A DNA stretch of 64,000 nt from Morchella semilibera (Eukaryota; Ascomycota; Pezizomycetes; Pezizales; Morchellaceae), in NCBI GenBank assembly GCA_009192285.1, contig WBVU01000004.1, forward strand, positions 1,138,001-1,202,000, given 5' to 3'. A model generated the notes under the pieces. That model was not told the DNA's origin, made no database searches, and worked only from the letters and a program-made list of their open reading frames with translations. Position numbers and translations under genes: made by a program. Below, in pieces: positions 13,165-23,439 of this stretch. Every line of letters starts with the position of its first letter. Position 1 is the first letter of the stretch.

Positions 13165-14459
13165 ATGTATATATGAAATGGGAACAACCTTCCGAGCCCA
13201 TAAGCGCCTACTCAATGTAACGGTGCGAGTCCAGGGTGGCATCCGGGCATTTATTGGTGATCCTTGTTCGCCTCTCGGTTATGCATGAGGTATATGGTAG
13301 TATCGGTATTTGACCTTTTGAAGTCAAAGAGTTCTTACATTGGGGGAAGGGTGGAGGGTCCTTTTCCTTTGCTTCATTTTGAAATCACACGCTCTTACCG
13401 TTCCCCAAACGCCGAAAATAGAGCAAGGGCTTCGAAACGCAGGAATTGGATCATAAGGGCACTGCCCTGCGGCAGCGCAACACCGCATCGTTCATTCAGA
13501 GGCGGCATCTTGTAGGTCAGCGGTACTTTCCTCATAATTTATCTCTCACTCATCCATTGGCTGACGCGGCATTGCTATTGGCTGGTTTCCCCCAGTGCAT
13601 GAGGGGTGATGTGGGTGGGCAACCAAAACCGAAGAAGACAGCAGACGACAAGACAGTAAGGCACCAGCCGACTCGCTGCCGCGGCGAGAACAGCGGCATG
13701 GGGGGGGGAGGGGGGGATGATGGGTATCTCGCGACTGGCGCCACTAGAACTGACTAGAGGAACAACAGAAACATCCAGTTCAGCACCACCCACCACCCAC
13801 CACCGAGTGCTTGCACAGTAGCGATTCGGAAATAATATCATACGTAGTAGGGTACATATTTTGAAGGATGAGAGACGAAGAGGGGGTGGGGGTGGGAGGG
13901 AACATCATTTTGTGCGGGAATATCTTGATCGAGACACGTATTTCAAATTAAATTAGATTTGAAATCCTTTATTCCCAAAGCGAAAAGATAAACAAGCGAC
14001 TTGAAGTATTTGCTGGCGCGGGAAGAAGGCTTAGGTGATCACATCATCAGTACGCCAGTACTTAGTGAGGTTCCGGTCCAAGAACGGGTATACATAGGTA
14101 TCACCACATTTGGCGCGAAGGACGCACGGACTTGGATAATCAGTCCGCAGCCGCGTTTGGCGCAAAGAAATGTGCGTATCGAAGCGGGTTAATGTATGTC
14201 ACACGCCAGTAGAAGAAACCTTGCACCGCGCTGCGCAGGTTTTGATCCTTGTAAGTCAATCCTAATATGCCACCCGTTCGCTGATCCTGGCTGGCTTCAA
14301 CAGAGGCCAGTTATCCCCCCCCCCCTGCAACAGCGCCAGACACTTAACTCCACGCGCTGCACTCATCCCATCAGGCCTTTCCTTTCTGCAGAACGCCTTT
14401 TGATTTTTTAGTGGCCTAGCTCCGCATCGTTTCGTAATACCAGTACCGCTCCAGCGTTT

Positions 14460-15111
14460 ACACCGCTTCTTCCTACACACCTACACACTCCCTTCACCTT
14501 CCGTTCTCACCTCACCTCCACCACCTCCACCACCCACCACCATACCACCACTACCACCACCCTTTCTCCCCCCCCCTCCCCTCCTTCTTCCACAACCATC
14601 GATTCACCGCGTTTCCGACCAGAATTCAATTTCTCAATCGTCAAACGCTCGCTGCACCCGACCACTCAATCAGCCTTCCAACAAAACCAATTTATTAGTT
14701 AATCAGTCCTCCACAAACTGGCCCTCCCCCAACCACCACCCTGACATTTTTTGTTTCATCCACTTCCTCCCCTCTTCTTTCCTCTTGCTACTGCAGGGTT
14801 TTTTTTTTCTTTCACGACCCTATTTTTCTGATCACTGCTCACCTTCGCTCATCACATTGATTCCTGCACTCCATAATTTGGGGCTTGCTGCGCGTCTTGG
14901 AGTCTACACTGTTGGTTACGACTTCCCGATAGGCCCATAAGCCTATTTGCGACTGCTATTACACGATAATTACTGGTTTCTATTACAGTCGCGTCTTTTT
15001 CTCAACACCAACCTTTACTCCTCACTCGTCACTTTAACCTTGCATTTAGCTTGTTACTACAGCACCTACTAAAACCACGACCGCGACATTGTTTCCTTCA
15101 CTATAGTAGAT
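14460..15111 (+). promoter_or_regulatory. Pyrimidine-rich leader of the Zn2Cys6-acetyltransferase gene
   Basis: Long C/T-rich and CCACC-rich stretches (especially about 14480-14780) precede the start codon at 15112. Such CT-rich leaders are common before highly or constitutively expressed genes of filamentous fungi. No clear TATA box was chosen. The transcription start is not determinable from sequence alone. Confidence 0.45.
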
Positions 15112-17300
15112 ATGCGGAACGATGGAGGCCCGACTAACCCGTTGCCTACTGATGATAATGAAGAGTCGAGATCGCAAAGGTTTACCGCTGTCAACAATGG
15201 AGGCGGAAATGGGAATGGGAGTCTCACCGTTGTGAGTCACCGACCTCAACTGCCACCGATAGTTTCTCAGCCCCAGCCAATTCGGGATGGCGGAAGTAAT
15301 GGTTCGGCTTCAACGGTCAACTCGTCCGAAGAGCAGTGGCGGCAAGGTGCTCGTTCTGGATCCGTGGAGATGTCGGGGACTTCGCAGAAGCGGAAAAGAT
15401 CACCGGAAATCTCAAGTCAGCAGCAGAGAGCAATTACCCCTACTACACAAGTCACACATCACCATTTAGCTGCACATGAAGCTGCCATGGCAGAAGAAAA
15501 CACAGGTAATGCGCATCACACAAACCACCGAAACCAATCTAGTTTGGGCCCCGATGATCACACTGGTAATTACAGTGTGGATGAAGAAATGAAGGGCAAT
15601 GATGATGGCCGTACAAGAACTGGCACTCAGGATGGATCTCCACAGCCCGGAAATACACACGGAGATTCCAAGAAACGGAAGAGGGTGTTCAGCAATCGAA
15701 CAAAAACTGGTTGCATCACCTGTAGACGAAGGAAGAAGAAATGCGACGAAGGAAAACCAGAATGTTCGTTTAGAATTTCTCTATTAGCTTTTCCCGGGGC
15801 GCGCAACATCATCATGATTTTGGCGTTTTGCATTCAGAACACCCCCCCTCCCCCCCCCCCCCCCAATTCTCCAAACATACTCCATAAATACCCTAACAAT
15901 AGACAGAGCATCACATTTCATATATTTTTGAAGCCTAATTTATACTCTATGGTGTAAGACTGACAGCAACGATTATAGGCAGCAATTGCAAGCGTGGCGG
16001 CTTTGTGTGTGAAGGCTACTCTGGGAAGATTAACTGGCAAAAGCCCCCGGGGAAGAGTGGAAACACTGGGACAACCCCCGTTAGTATTCAATCAAAGACT
16101 GAGCAGCCTGAGTCAACATCAGCTTCACCAACTCCGATTCATATACCAAATATGGTTCCAAAGCAGCTTCAGCATCGGTCGGAGGAAGTTCGAAGGACCT
16201 ATCCTACAGTTGCTACAATTGTGATCGACGAAGCCAAGCCTGACGACTCAATTACATCTATAAGGCAACAACATGTTAGCTCTTACCCAAGCGAACAACA
16301 GACTTCATCAGCTAGTCATCAGTCATATGCTCCTGTGCCGCAACAACAGCAGCACCAACAACCATCTATGACCCCCGCCCCAGTCGCAAATCATAATGCT
16401 CCTGTACCGATGACAGCAATTCCTACTGCTAGCAGCTCTAATCTTCCCCGTCAACGCACTGAAAAGGAAAAAATGCTTAATTCAGAGCTATATCAAGCTA
16501 ATGCGCCCGAACTTATTGAGGAACGTGAAAGATGCAAGGGTGCTTGTATCCGGTTCAACAACGCAAGTGATCCGAACGCTGGGGTTTCAAAGATCGAGAC
16601 GGGAAGGCTATTACTCGAAATACTCCGACCGGGTGAAAAATGGACGGTCATGATGCAAAATACTCAGGGGGCGCCCTCCAAATATGTCAATGAAAAAGGC
16701 GCCCCATGTGATATAGTTGATGTGAAAATTGACGCACCATTTACCTGTAGCTATGGGTACAACATCCGGCTAGGGAAAGATGTACACATTGAATTTGGCT
16801 GTACAATCTTGGATAGCTGTGCTGTTAGTTCCCCCAATATTCTTTTAGCGGGCTACTGGTTTTGACTGACTGCTTATTTATTAGGTCACTATAAAAGCGC
16901 GGACTATAATATCACCTAATGTCAGCATCTTCTCAGCTACACATCCTATAGACCCTAGAAAGCGCAACGGGCCCAGGGGCCTGAGGTAGCCAATCCAGTT
17001 ATTATCGAGGAAGATTGTTGGATAGGGGGAAATACTATAGTATTGTGAGTATTCTGGTTTATAAACTCATTAAGATCTATGCTAATTAATATTATCAGAA
17101 GCGGTATTACCATTGGGAAAGGGTCTGTTGTTGGCGCTGGCAGCGTTGTAACTAAGGTAGCTTCACACTCTTTACGCTTATCGTCAAATTAACTTATTTA
17201 CTAAATCCTAATTTTGCAGGATGTTCCACCGTTCACAATAGTCGCGGGCAACCCTGCCAGAGTTGTCCGTGGAATCTACCAGAACGGTATCGACATGTGA
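15112..17300 (+). CDS. Fusion protein: Zn2Cys6 DNA-binding domain + maltose/galactoside O-acetyltransferase
   Basis: Exons inferred: 15112-15763, 15979-16823, 16885-17044, 17099-17156 and 17220-17300. The N-terminal 200 residues are Ser/Gln/Gly-rich with a basic KKRKRV stretch. A Zn2Cys6 cluster follows: GCITCRRRKKKCDEGKPEC, then SNCKRGGFVC across intron 1. After a Gln/Pro-rich linker comes a maltose-acetyltransferase (Mac) domain, EKEKMLNSELYQANAPELIE. Then a left-handed beta-helix holds the FSATHP active-site histidine, IIEEDCWIGGNTIV, ITIGKGSVVGAGSVVTKDVP and FTIVAGNPARVVRGI. Known family members acetylate sugars with acetyl-CoA. The model needs one extra G at 16976-16979: AGGGGCC is present where AGGGGGCC would join DPRKRNGPRG to PEVANPV. 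Without it the helix is cut just after the catalytic region. I believe similar fusions are annotated in other ascomycetes but could not check. Both domain calls are firm. Confidence 0.88.
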
Positions 17301-18262
17301 GGGTTTTAGCACCGGCCCTGGTGAGAGGTTCCCGTGTGCATATAGTTCAGCTACAAGAATAGCATTGGAATTCGGTTAAAGGCTTGATCACCGACGGGAT
17401 CGAATCTTTTACCTGAAGAAACTTACTGCTGTCTTTTTCTCAATAACAGGGATCTCAGTCTTGGTCCCAGAGTAACGGGCTGGCGGAATCCCGATAAGGA
17501 CGAATATTATGAACTGTATCGGTGAACCATGATTGGATAGCAAATATAAATGAAAACAACGGAGTTTTGCAGGGGTTTGACTTTTTCGCTCTTCCATTTT
17601 GTTTATTATCTTCCCCTAAGATTTCATCGTTTTCACTTGCTTAATACGTCGATTTCGTCTCCTATTTATTTCATTTTTATCTGTTCTTTTTAGCTTGTGT
17701 TTCTATGTTCCCCTCTCTCCCCCCTCTCCTCATCTGGGTGGATTTTTAATTCAAGCTCTTCCTTTGTAGTCAGAATGCTGATTGGTAGGAGCGGGTAGGG
17801 ACATATCTCCCTTATATCTATCCACTCCGCTTGTTTCCCAATTTCTTCTTTCCCTTTTTTATAGGGCTATCTTTCATTTTTCATTTTTCTGTCTTGGTTG
17901 TTCATTCCGCACCTCAACAATCCCTTAGCCAGTTATTCGACCAGATGGTTCGGGTAGGGTAGGCGTAGAGCTTTTTCTCCTTTTTTTCTTTTCCCCGAAT
18001 ATTTTCCTAATCTGTAAAGTGTTACTGATATCGTGTTTCGTTTTGGTTACTTGTCCGGGATAAAACTGGGGGAACTAGGCAGCAGCAGGGACTGGGCGGG
18101 GGAGTACATAGCATGCACTGGTTTTTTGTATCGTTTTCTCAATGGCTATTGATTGTACATCAATTGACTTGATTTCATGACTTCCGTGCTCCTTGATCAT
18201 AACTGAAAATTGGTCCATGACAATAGTCAGAATATAATAACAACCATTGGCTACTAGAGTAC
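17301..18262. other. Intergenic region between convergent genes
   Basis: Two convergent genes end here. T-rich and C/T-rich stretches (17620-18000) are the only notable content. No gene is supported. Confidence 0.6.
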
Positions 18263-19389
18263 TTAAAATTCCTCTTTCCCGCCATGCCAAGCCCTATAAA
18301 CAATTTTGCTGCCATAAACCTGCCCTTTCTTAATAACAGTCATACCCTTCCATTCCTCCACGTTGGCGGCATTGACATATCTGCTCGGCTCAACACAGAA
18401 TCCCGCCCTTGAAACTCTGGCTGGACTGCCATCCTCCCTAGCATCGACATTAATGTATTTTCCAGTGTAGAATTGAAATGCAGGGTCCGTGGAAAGGACT
18501 TGAAGGTGAATTTTTGTGGTGGGGTGGTAGAAACGTGCGCACATCTGAAGCGGTTGAGAGCGTGTGTCTGGAGGGATCGAAGAGGGATCAGTGTTGAGGA
18601 CAAAGCAGTCGTCAACATCGGGTTCTGTAAGGCCGAGGGTGAAAGCCTTATTTGCAGTAAGTCCTGGGTAGGGCGAAATTGCTGTGGAAACTGGTATTCC
18701 AGTCGAATCGAGAGGCAGGTGATCGGTAGTTGTTAAGATGGCACGTGTGTCAGCGATAGTTTCGCTGCCACTGAGGTTGAAGTAGCTGTTGCGTGGAATT
18801 GTATTAGTATGGGAGTGATAAACTGTGACTGGCATGGATGGCTGTTGCGTTACCTGTGATTCGTCATGTTGATCGCCGTTTCCTCAACCTCATCCCCAAC
18901 AAGCTTAGCTTCGTAGTCCATTTCCAGAACCGTGACTTTAACTCCCTCTTCTTCACTTGTCTCCTCATACGCAGTGTAGGCCACCTCCACTTCAACTGCC
19001 CCTGGGAAAAGCTCGTCGTTGTGGGGACTGGAATATTTATACACCACTGTTTCTCTATCAACCCCTCTACTTTCAAGCTCGGGGCCAGTCCAATCCCTCA
19101 ACCCCCACCCCATAGGCCCGCCATGGAGCGAGTTCTTGCCATCGTTGGCAGTAAGTTGGTAGGAAGTTCCATTCAAACATGAGAGCTCTGCATCCTTCAG
19201 GCGGTTTGCTACACGTCCGATTGTCGCGCCAAAGTGGGCAGGGTTTTTACGGTATTGGGGAGCAGTGTTGAAGCCGAGGACAATGTTGCGGTTTTCGGGG
19301 CCGACTCTGAATTCTTGAAGAATTGCTCCTTGGTTGATGAATCTGACAGATGGAGATGACATAGTAAGCCTTTGGAGGGTCCTACGCAT
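18263..19389 (-). CDS. Aldose 1-epimerase (galactose mutarotase)
   Basis: Interconverts alpha and beta anomers of galactose/glucose at the entry of the Leloir pathway; cytosolic. Two exons, 19389-18854 and 18785-18263, with a 68-bp intron whose removal restores the family hallmark MTNHSYFNLSG. Other landmarks: NPAHFGATIGRVANRLKDAE near residue 45, then LHGGPMGWGLRDW, an active-site region EPDVDDCFVL with the conserved Asp, PAFQFYTGKY, and FCVEPSRYVNA carrying the catalytic Glu. The length is 352 aa from the first ATG, or 343 from the ATG at 19362 (MSSPSVRF), close to the usual 340-350. The second start is equally likely. No signal peptide. It is tail-to-tail with the Zn2Cys6-acetyltransferase gene. 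No frame problems. Confidence 0.93.
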
Positions 19390-20158
19390 AAGCTGATCTA
19401 CTGGGGGGAGCTGACACGTATTTTCGGATGGGTTGAGATAAGGTGTGTCCTTAGAAACGCTATTTGAATTGAAGGTTTACTTTTATAGACCCCGCACTGT
19501 AAGTACTTGGGATATGATGTAACGTCCCATGGTTCGTATTTCCTGATTTTTAGGCTGATATTCCAGCCGTGCCCCGCATTTGGGATTCAGTCTTTAACTA
19601 TAAAATACATGTATTGATGGAGCCTTCTAATAGCTCTATATATTTTATTCCTAAACTAATATGCCCTCTTGGTTGATAAATAGCCTGAAGGCCTTTTTTG
19701 CCGACTTTACCCACTAACTGTTTGTTATTGATTGGTCACTAGTGTTGTGGTTTTGTGCCACCAACTAAGTTGATTAATGCGACCGTGAATATTCAATGTC
19801 GATTAACAGGGCCTTTATGATACTATACAAACATAGTCAGGTTCGCTATGTGGTAGTAGAGGCAGCAGGAGTAAGTTAGGTCATGAAAGCTCACCCGGTT
19901 TTAGAAGCTGCACATAACTAATCATTTGTTTAATCCATTGATGGTATGTCATTGGCCGCACCACTAACATTACATGTATTTTTCTATCCCCGTATCTGCA
20001 ATTACGTTTGATCTCATAAGAACCAGTGTTTTATTGTTCAAATTCAGCAACCTACTATCCTACAGGAATATGATATGATGGTTCTTAAAGTCCCCAAGAA
20101 TGCTAACAAGTAGTACAGTATACATTTTTTCTTGACTCGTTCATAAAATCTGAGTACC
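19390..20158. other. Intergenic region
   Basis: Promoter side of the aldose epimerase gene and 3' side of the CON-6 gene. Contains two TACATGTA copies (about 19608 and 19973). No gene is supported. Confidence 0.6.
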
Positions 20159-20567
20159 TTAGTCTGCGCCCATCTCCTCCAGCTTGTGTCCAGCACGCTC
20201 TTTTGCCTCGCTAGAAACGTTCGGGTTGCTCATGGCACTGTATACATAAATTAGTATGATAAAAGTTTCTACGCGAAGAAAACGTACGCTTTGTATCCTC
20301 TAGCAACATTATCTGGGTTCTTTCCCGCGCTATTGCCGTGGCTCATGCTATGACTACCACTGGAGGTTTTGGTAGAACTACCGATATCTTCGAGAATTCC
20401 TTTGGAGTGATCCTTGGACTCCTGTGAAGTGTCTACGGATCTATTATTAACCACTCCAGTACCAAAACTATTTGCCATGATATAGTTAACTTACTTGGAT
20501 TATGGAGGTTGGCCTTGTGTCCTCCGATAACATTGCCAGGGTTCTTTCCTTCGGTGGCGGAATCCAT
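20159..20567 (-). CDS. Conidiation-specific protein 6 (CON-6) family
   Basis: Three exons, 20567-20495, 20432-20288 and 20237-20159, with introns of 62 and 50 bp, give 98 residues. The protein carries two copies of the CON-6 unit. The first reads NPGNVIGGHKANLHNPN followed by TSQESKDHSKGILEDI. The second reads NPDNVARGYKAAMSNPN followed by VSSEAKERAGHKLEEMG. Both introns fall inside a repeat, and both frames close exactly, which fixes the acceptors used. CON-6 proteins are small hydrophilic proteins made during conidiation and stored in spores; they are degraded on germination, and their molecular role is not established. A Ser/His-rich linker joins the units. No signal peptide. The 5' side contains TATA-rich sequence and a TACATGTA copy (20692). 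Confidence 0.92.
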
Positions 20568-21936
20568 TGTGTTAGATTTTTGCAAAGTATTTAGAGGATT
20601 ATAAGGGAGGGTTCTGAAATGATCATAAATAAGGATGTGGATGGAATTGGAAAAGAGTGATAGCAAAAAGCACGTATATATACGTATATACATGTACTTA
20701 CCTACTGTTGGATAAACACACCCGCCCTTCTCGGCGCCCCGCGGGGACATGATGTCAACCTGATGCCCACCCCAAACAGCATCTTGTCGGCCTGAACCAT
20801 GACGTGAACCATCTACACCCCCTCCACAGTGACGTTAAGAAAACGTCTATGTGCGGCTATCACGATTATATAAGTTGATATATACTTTACGACCACCAAA
20901 TAAGGGCTAGCTAGCCTGGTTACCAGGATTTCTTTTTTTCTCTTTCCTGGGCGTCCCTGGGACGGGTACGGGTACGGGTATGTAGATCTCGATGTGGGAT
21001 AGTTACCGTCCATTCCTCATCGCCGGCCGTCGACCTGAGAATTGCTTTACCAAAATCACTACCACTACAGGGCAAAGTAACCGACTACAGCGGGCAGCTA
21101 CCCATGCACGAGTATGTTGGTGGTAAGTGCCCAGACCCAAAACTTGAGGTCTGAACAGTAGAAGGTGGGCGTGTTGAGTTTTATTGGTTGATGGCGGTGG
21201 TGGTGCATGTATGATTGGTCGGGCTTGATCTTAACATCTCTTGTTAACGCATGCCCAGGACTTTGCTTTTGCAACTAGAAACAGGATTTGAAGCTCACGC
21301 GCCAGAATGTAAGGATACAAAAGTTTAATCACACTCTAGATATTGGATCGCGATCAGCCTGTCAGCAGCCTCAGTTAATTTCACGCGAGCGAGTGATAAC
21401 CAGAGGAACCGTGTCTATATAGACGTAAAATCCAAGGTATCAGAAGAACAACGGCTCGAGGGAGGGCCTAAGAGTTGTGAGGAGGCGTCTGTCGACCTCA
21501 GTTATATGATATGTGTCACTGTGGCTGAAAATTACTACCTAGCTAGCCGAACCGAACGTCGAGTGATATTACATGAATATCTCAATCTACACTTCTAGCT
21601 CGCTACCGTTGATTCTGGGACCAACTCATACTCACTCGTAATTGAACCACGAGTCGTTTTATGACTTTGTCTCGACGAGCAGATAGGTAGTTCGTCAATT
21701 ATGAAATAAGGGCTAGCTATTGTTTTCTAAACAAGGGCTGGTAAATATATATATATATGTGAACGCTAAGGTATTTGTGCCATAGGAAACGAGACAATTT
21801 GATCACTGGGCCAACACAGCGCGCTCGGATAAAAAAAAAGATCCAGAAAAAAAATAATAGAAGCAATGTACACCTTGGAATGATCACTATAGGACCGCTC
21901 CATCTCAACCCAACGTCTCCAAGAAACACAACTGGT
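20568..21936. other. Intergenic region of about 1.4 kb
   Basis: Upstream of the CON-6 gene and downstream of the complex I subunit gene. One TACATGTA copy and a (GGGTAC)n-like stretch near 20953-20980 are the only patterns noticed. No gene is supported. Confidence 0.55.
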
Positions 21937-22917
21937 CTATTTACGGTACCACATTCTCGTAATCTATCATGAGCATCCATCAGTATTATATCGCCATCCA
22001 TCAAAAGTTTCAGGAGCTAACCTTAGTGTGTCTCATCTTTTTTTGAAGTTGTAGAATTCCGTACATGAGCGCCTCACTGGTAGGTGGGCATCCAGGGACG
22101 TAGACATCTACGGGTACGATCCTGTCACAGCCCCTAACTACCGAGTAGGAGTAGTGGTAATAGCCTCCACCGTTCGCACAGGATCCCATAGAAACAACCC
22201 ATCGGGGGTCCGGCATCTGATCATAAACCTGGCGGAGCGCAGGTGCCATCTTGTTGGTGAGAGTTCCGGCAACAATCATAACATCGGATTGACGTGGGGA
22301 GGCACGGAAAATGATACCGAGACGATCCTGGTCATAACGGGGAGTGGAAAGGTGCATCATCTCGACGGCGCAGCAGGCGAGACCGAAAGTCATAGGCCAA
22401 AGGGAGCCTTGACGGGCCCAGTTGGTAACCTGATCGAGGGTAGTCCTAGGGTGAGAATAAATGTTAGTTGCTGTTACCTTGGGTTCATGATGTCCATAAA
22501 TTCCTAATGTGCTATTGCCCTATCTCTAACTCCTAGCATCAATCCGCTCACTTCTCTACCTTTCATCGCATCCATCACTCCGCTCCACTCCCATCCAATC
22601 CCATGATTACAACAGCTAACAGGTAAGTGTTATACTAACAAGGCAAACTGCATGGCACCTTTCTTCTCCTGCTGACTCGGCAATGGCACTTCCCGCCTAC
22701 CACTCCTGTCGATGCTCGACGCATCTCTCACAACCGGAGTAGCACTGTGTCCGGAGGCGCTTGAAGGCTTCGAGGTCGAGATCGCCCGGGTGGCGATCGC
22801 TGGTAGAAGAGTTCGCGCGGGAGTGGCTGCATCAAGCGTTAGCTGGGTATATGGGAGAGGGGTATAAGAGGGGCAATTCATACACCGCAGGCCGAGAGAA
22901 CGCGTTGTTGCAAGCAT
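21937..22917 (-). CDS. NADH:ubiquinone oxidoreductase 20 kDa subunit (PSST / NDUFS7), mitochondrial
   Basis: Complex I subunit that carries Fe-S cluster N2, the last cluster before ubiquinone. Three exons: 22917-22640, 22445-22022 and 21963-21937. The last encodes only ITRMWYRK and the stop, the usual end of this protein, and was found after a 58-bp intron. Total length 242 aa. Cluster ligands are visible in [12 protein letters not shown] (tandem Cys), MGSCANGGG and [17 protein letters not shown]. The first 75-80 residues, from [15 protein letters not shown] onward, are basic and Ser/Thr-rich, as expected of a mitochondrial import signal. The start at 22917 was chosen because the upstream in-frame extension does not resemble a presequence. 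Intron 1 (194 bp) is long for this window. It lies downstream of phosphoketolase on the same strand. Confidence 0.95.
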
Positions 22918-23439
22918 TATTAGGTTTTCAGAAAGAGTGGAGAGAAAAATTCTGCACGGGCTGGGAGAGGAAGGGATATTATATGGAGAGGGGCGATTGA
23001 TAAAGAGTTCGCGGTGATGGCGGGCGGGCGGCGACTGGTTGGGGTGGGTTCTAGATGCCAAGATTACTGCCGGCTGGCGGTCCAAGGATTACTTAGCCAA
23101 AGATCTGATTGGCAGAAGACCTGGTCTGGGTGCATGACAGTTATTACTACCACTCCTCCTTGCTTCTTTCCAGTTCAATCGTCCGGGACCACCGAGACTC
23201 CTAGCACTGAATAACGATTTAATGTTTAAAAGATCAAAATTGTGGAATGGCAAACGAGTGATAAATCATGACTCTGGTAAGGTGCTGTAGGTATGTACCT
23301 ACATGTATGTACGATACAAACACATGCATGCTAGAATCAGGATATACTGAAAATTTCATTCTTCGAGTATTACACGTGCGTGCTAGAGAACAAGTTTCAA
23401 GTCGATAAAAAAAAACCTACGTTGCTGTTGGATATACTA

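Larger units (their letters stand above)
2110..14450. other. Gene-poor stretch of about 12 kb with dispersed short repeats
   Basis: No open frame here shows a recognisable family, splice-linked exons or a coding-like composition; the longest frames (up to 156 codons) are short and unrelated to each other. I see no reverse transcriptase, integrase or transposase motif. The stretch contains about 15 copies of TACATGTA, three hairpin elements (2614-2708, 10353-10402, 13082-13164), a TATAGTGATA/TATAAGGATA repeat block (4870-5035), copies of a CTGGGAACGAG repeat, an ATA microsatellite and a long T/A snapback. It reads as old intergenic or transposon-derived DNA. Confidence 0.6.
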
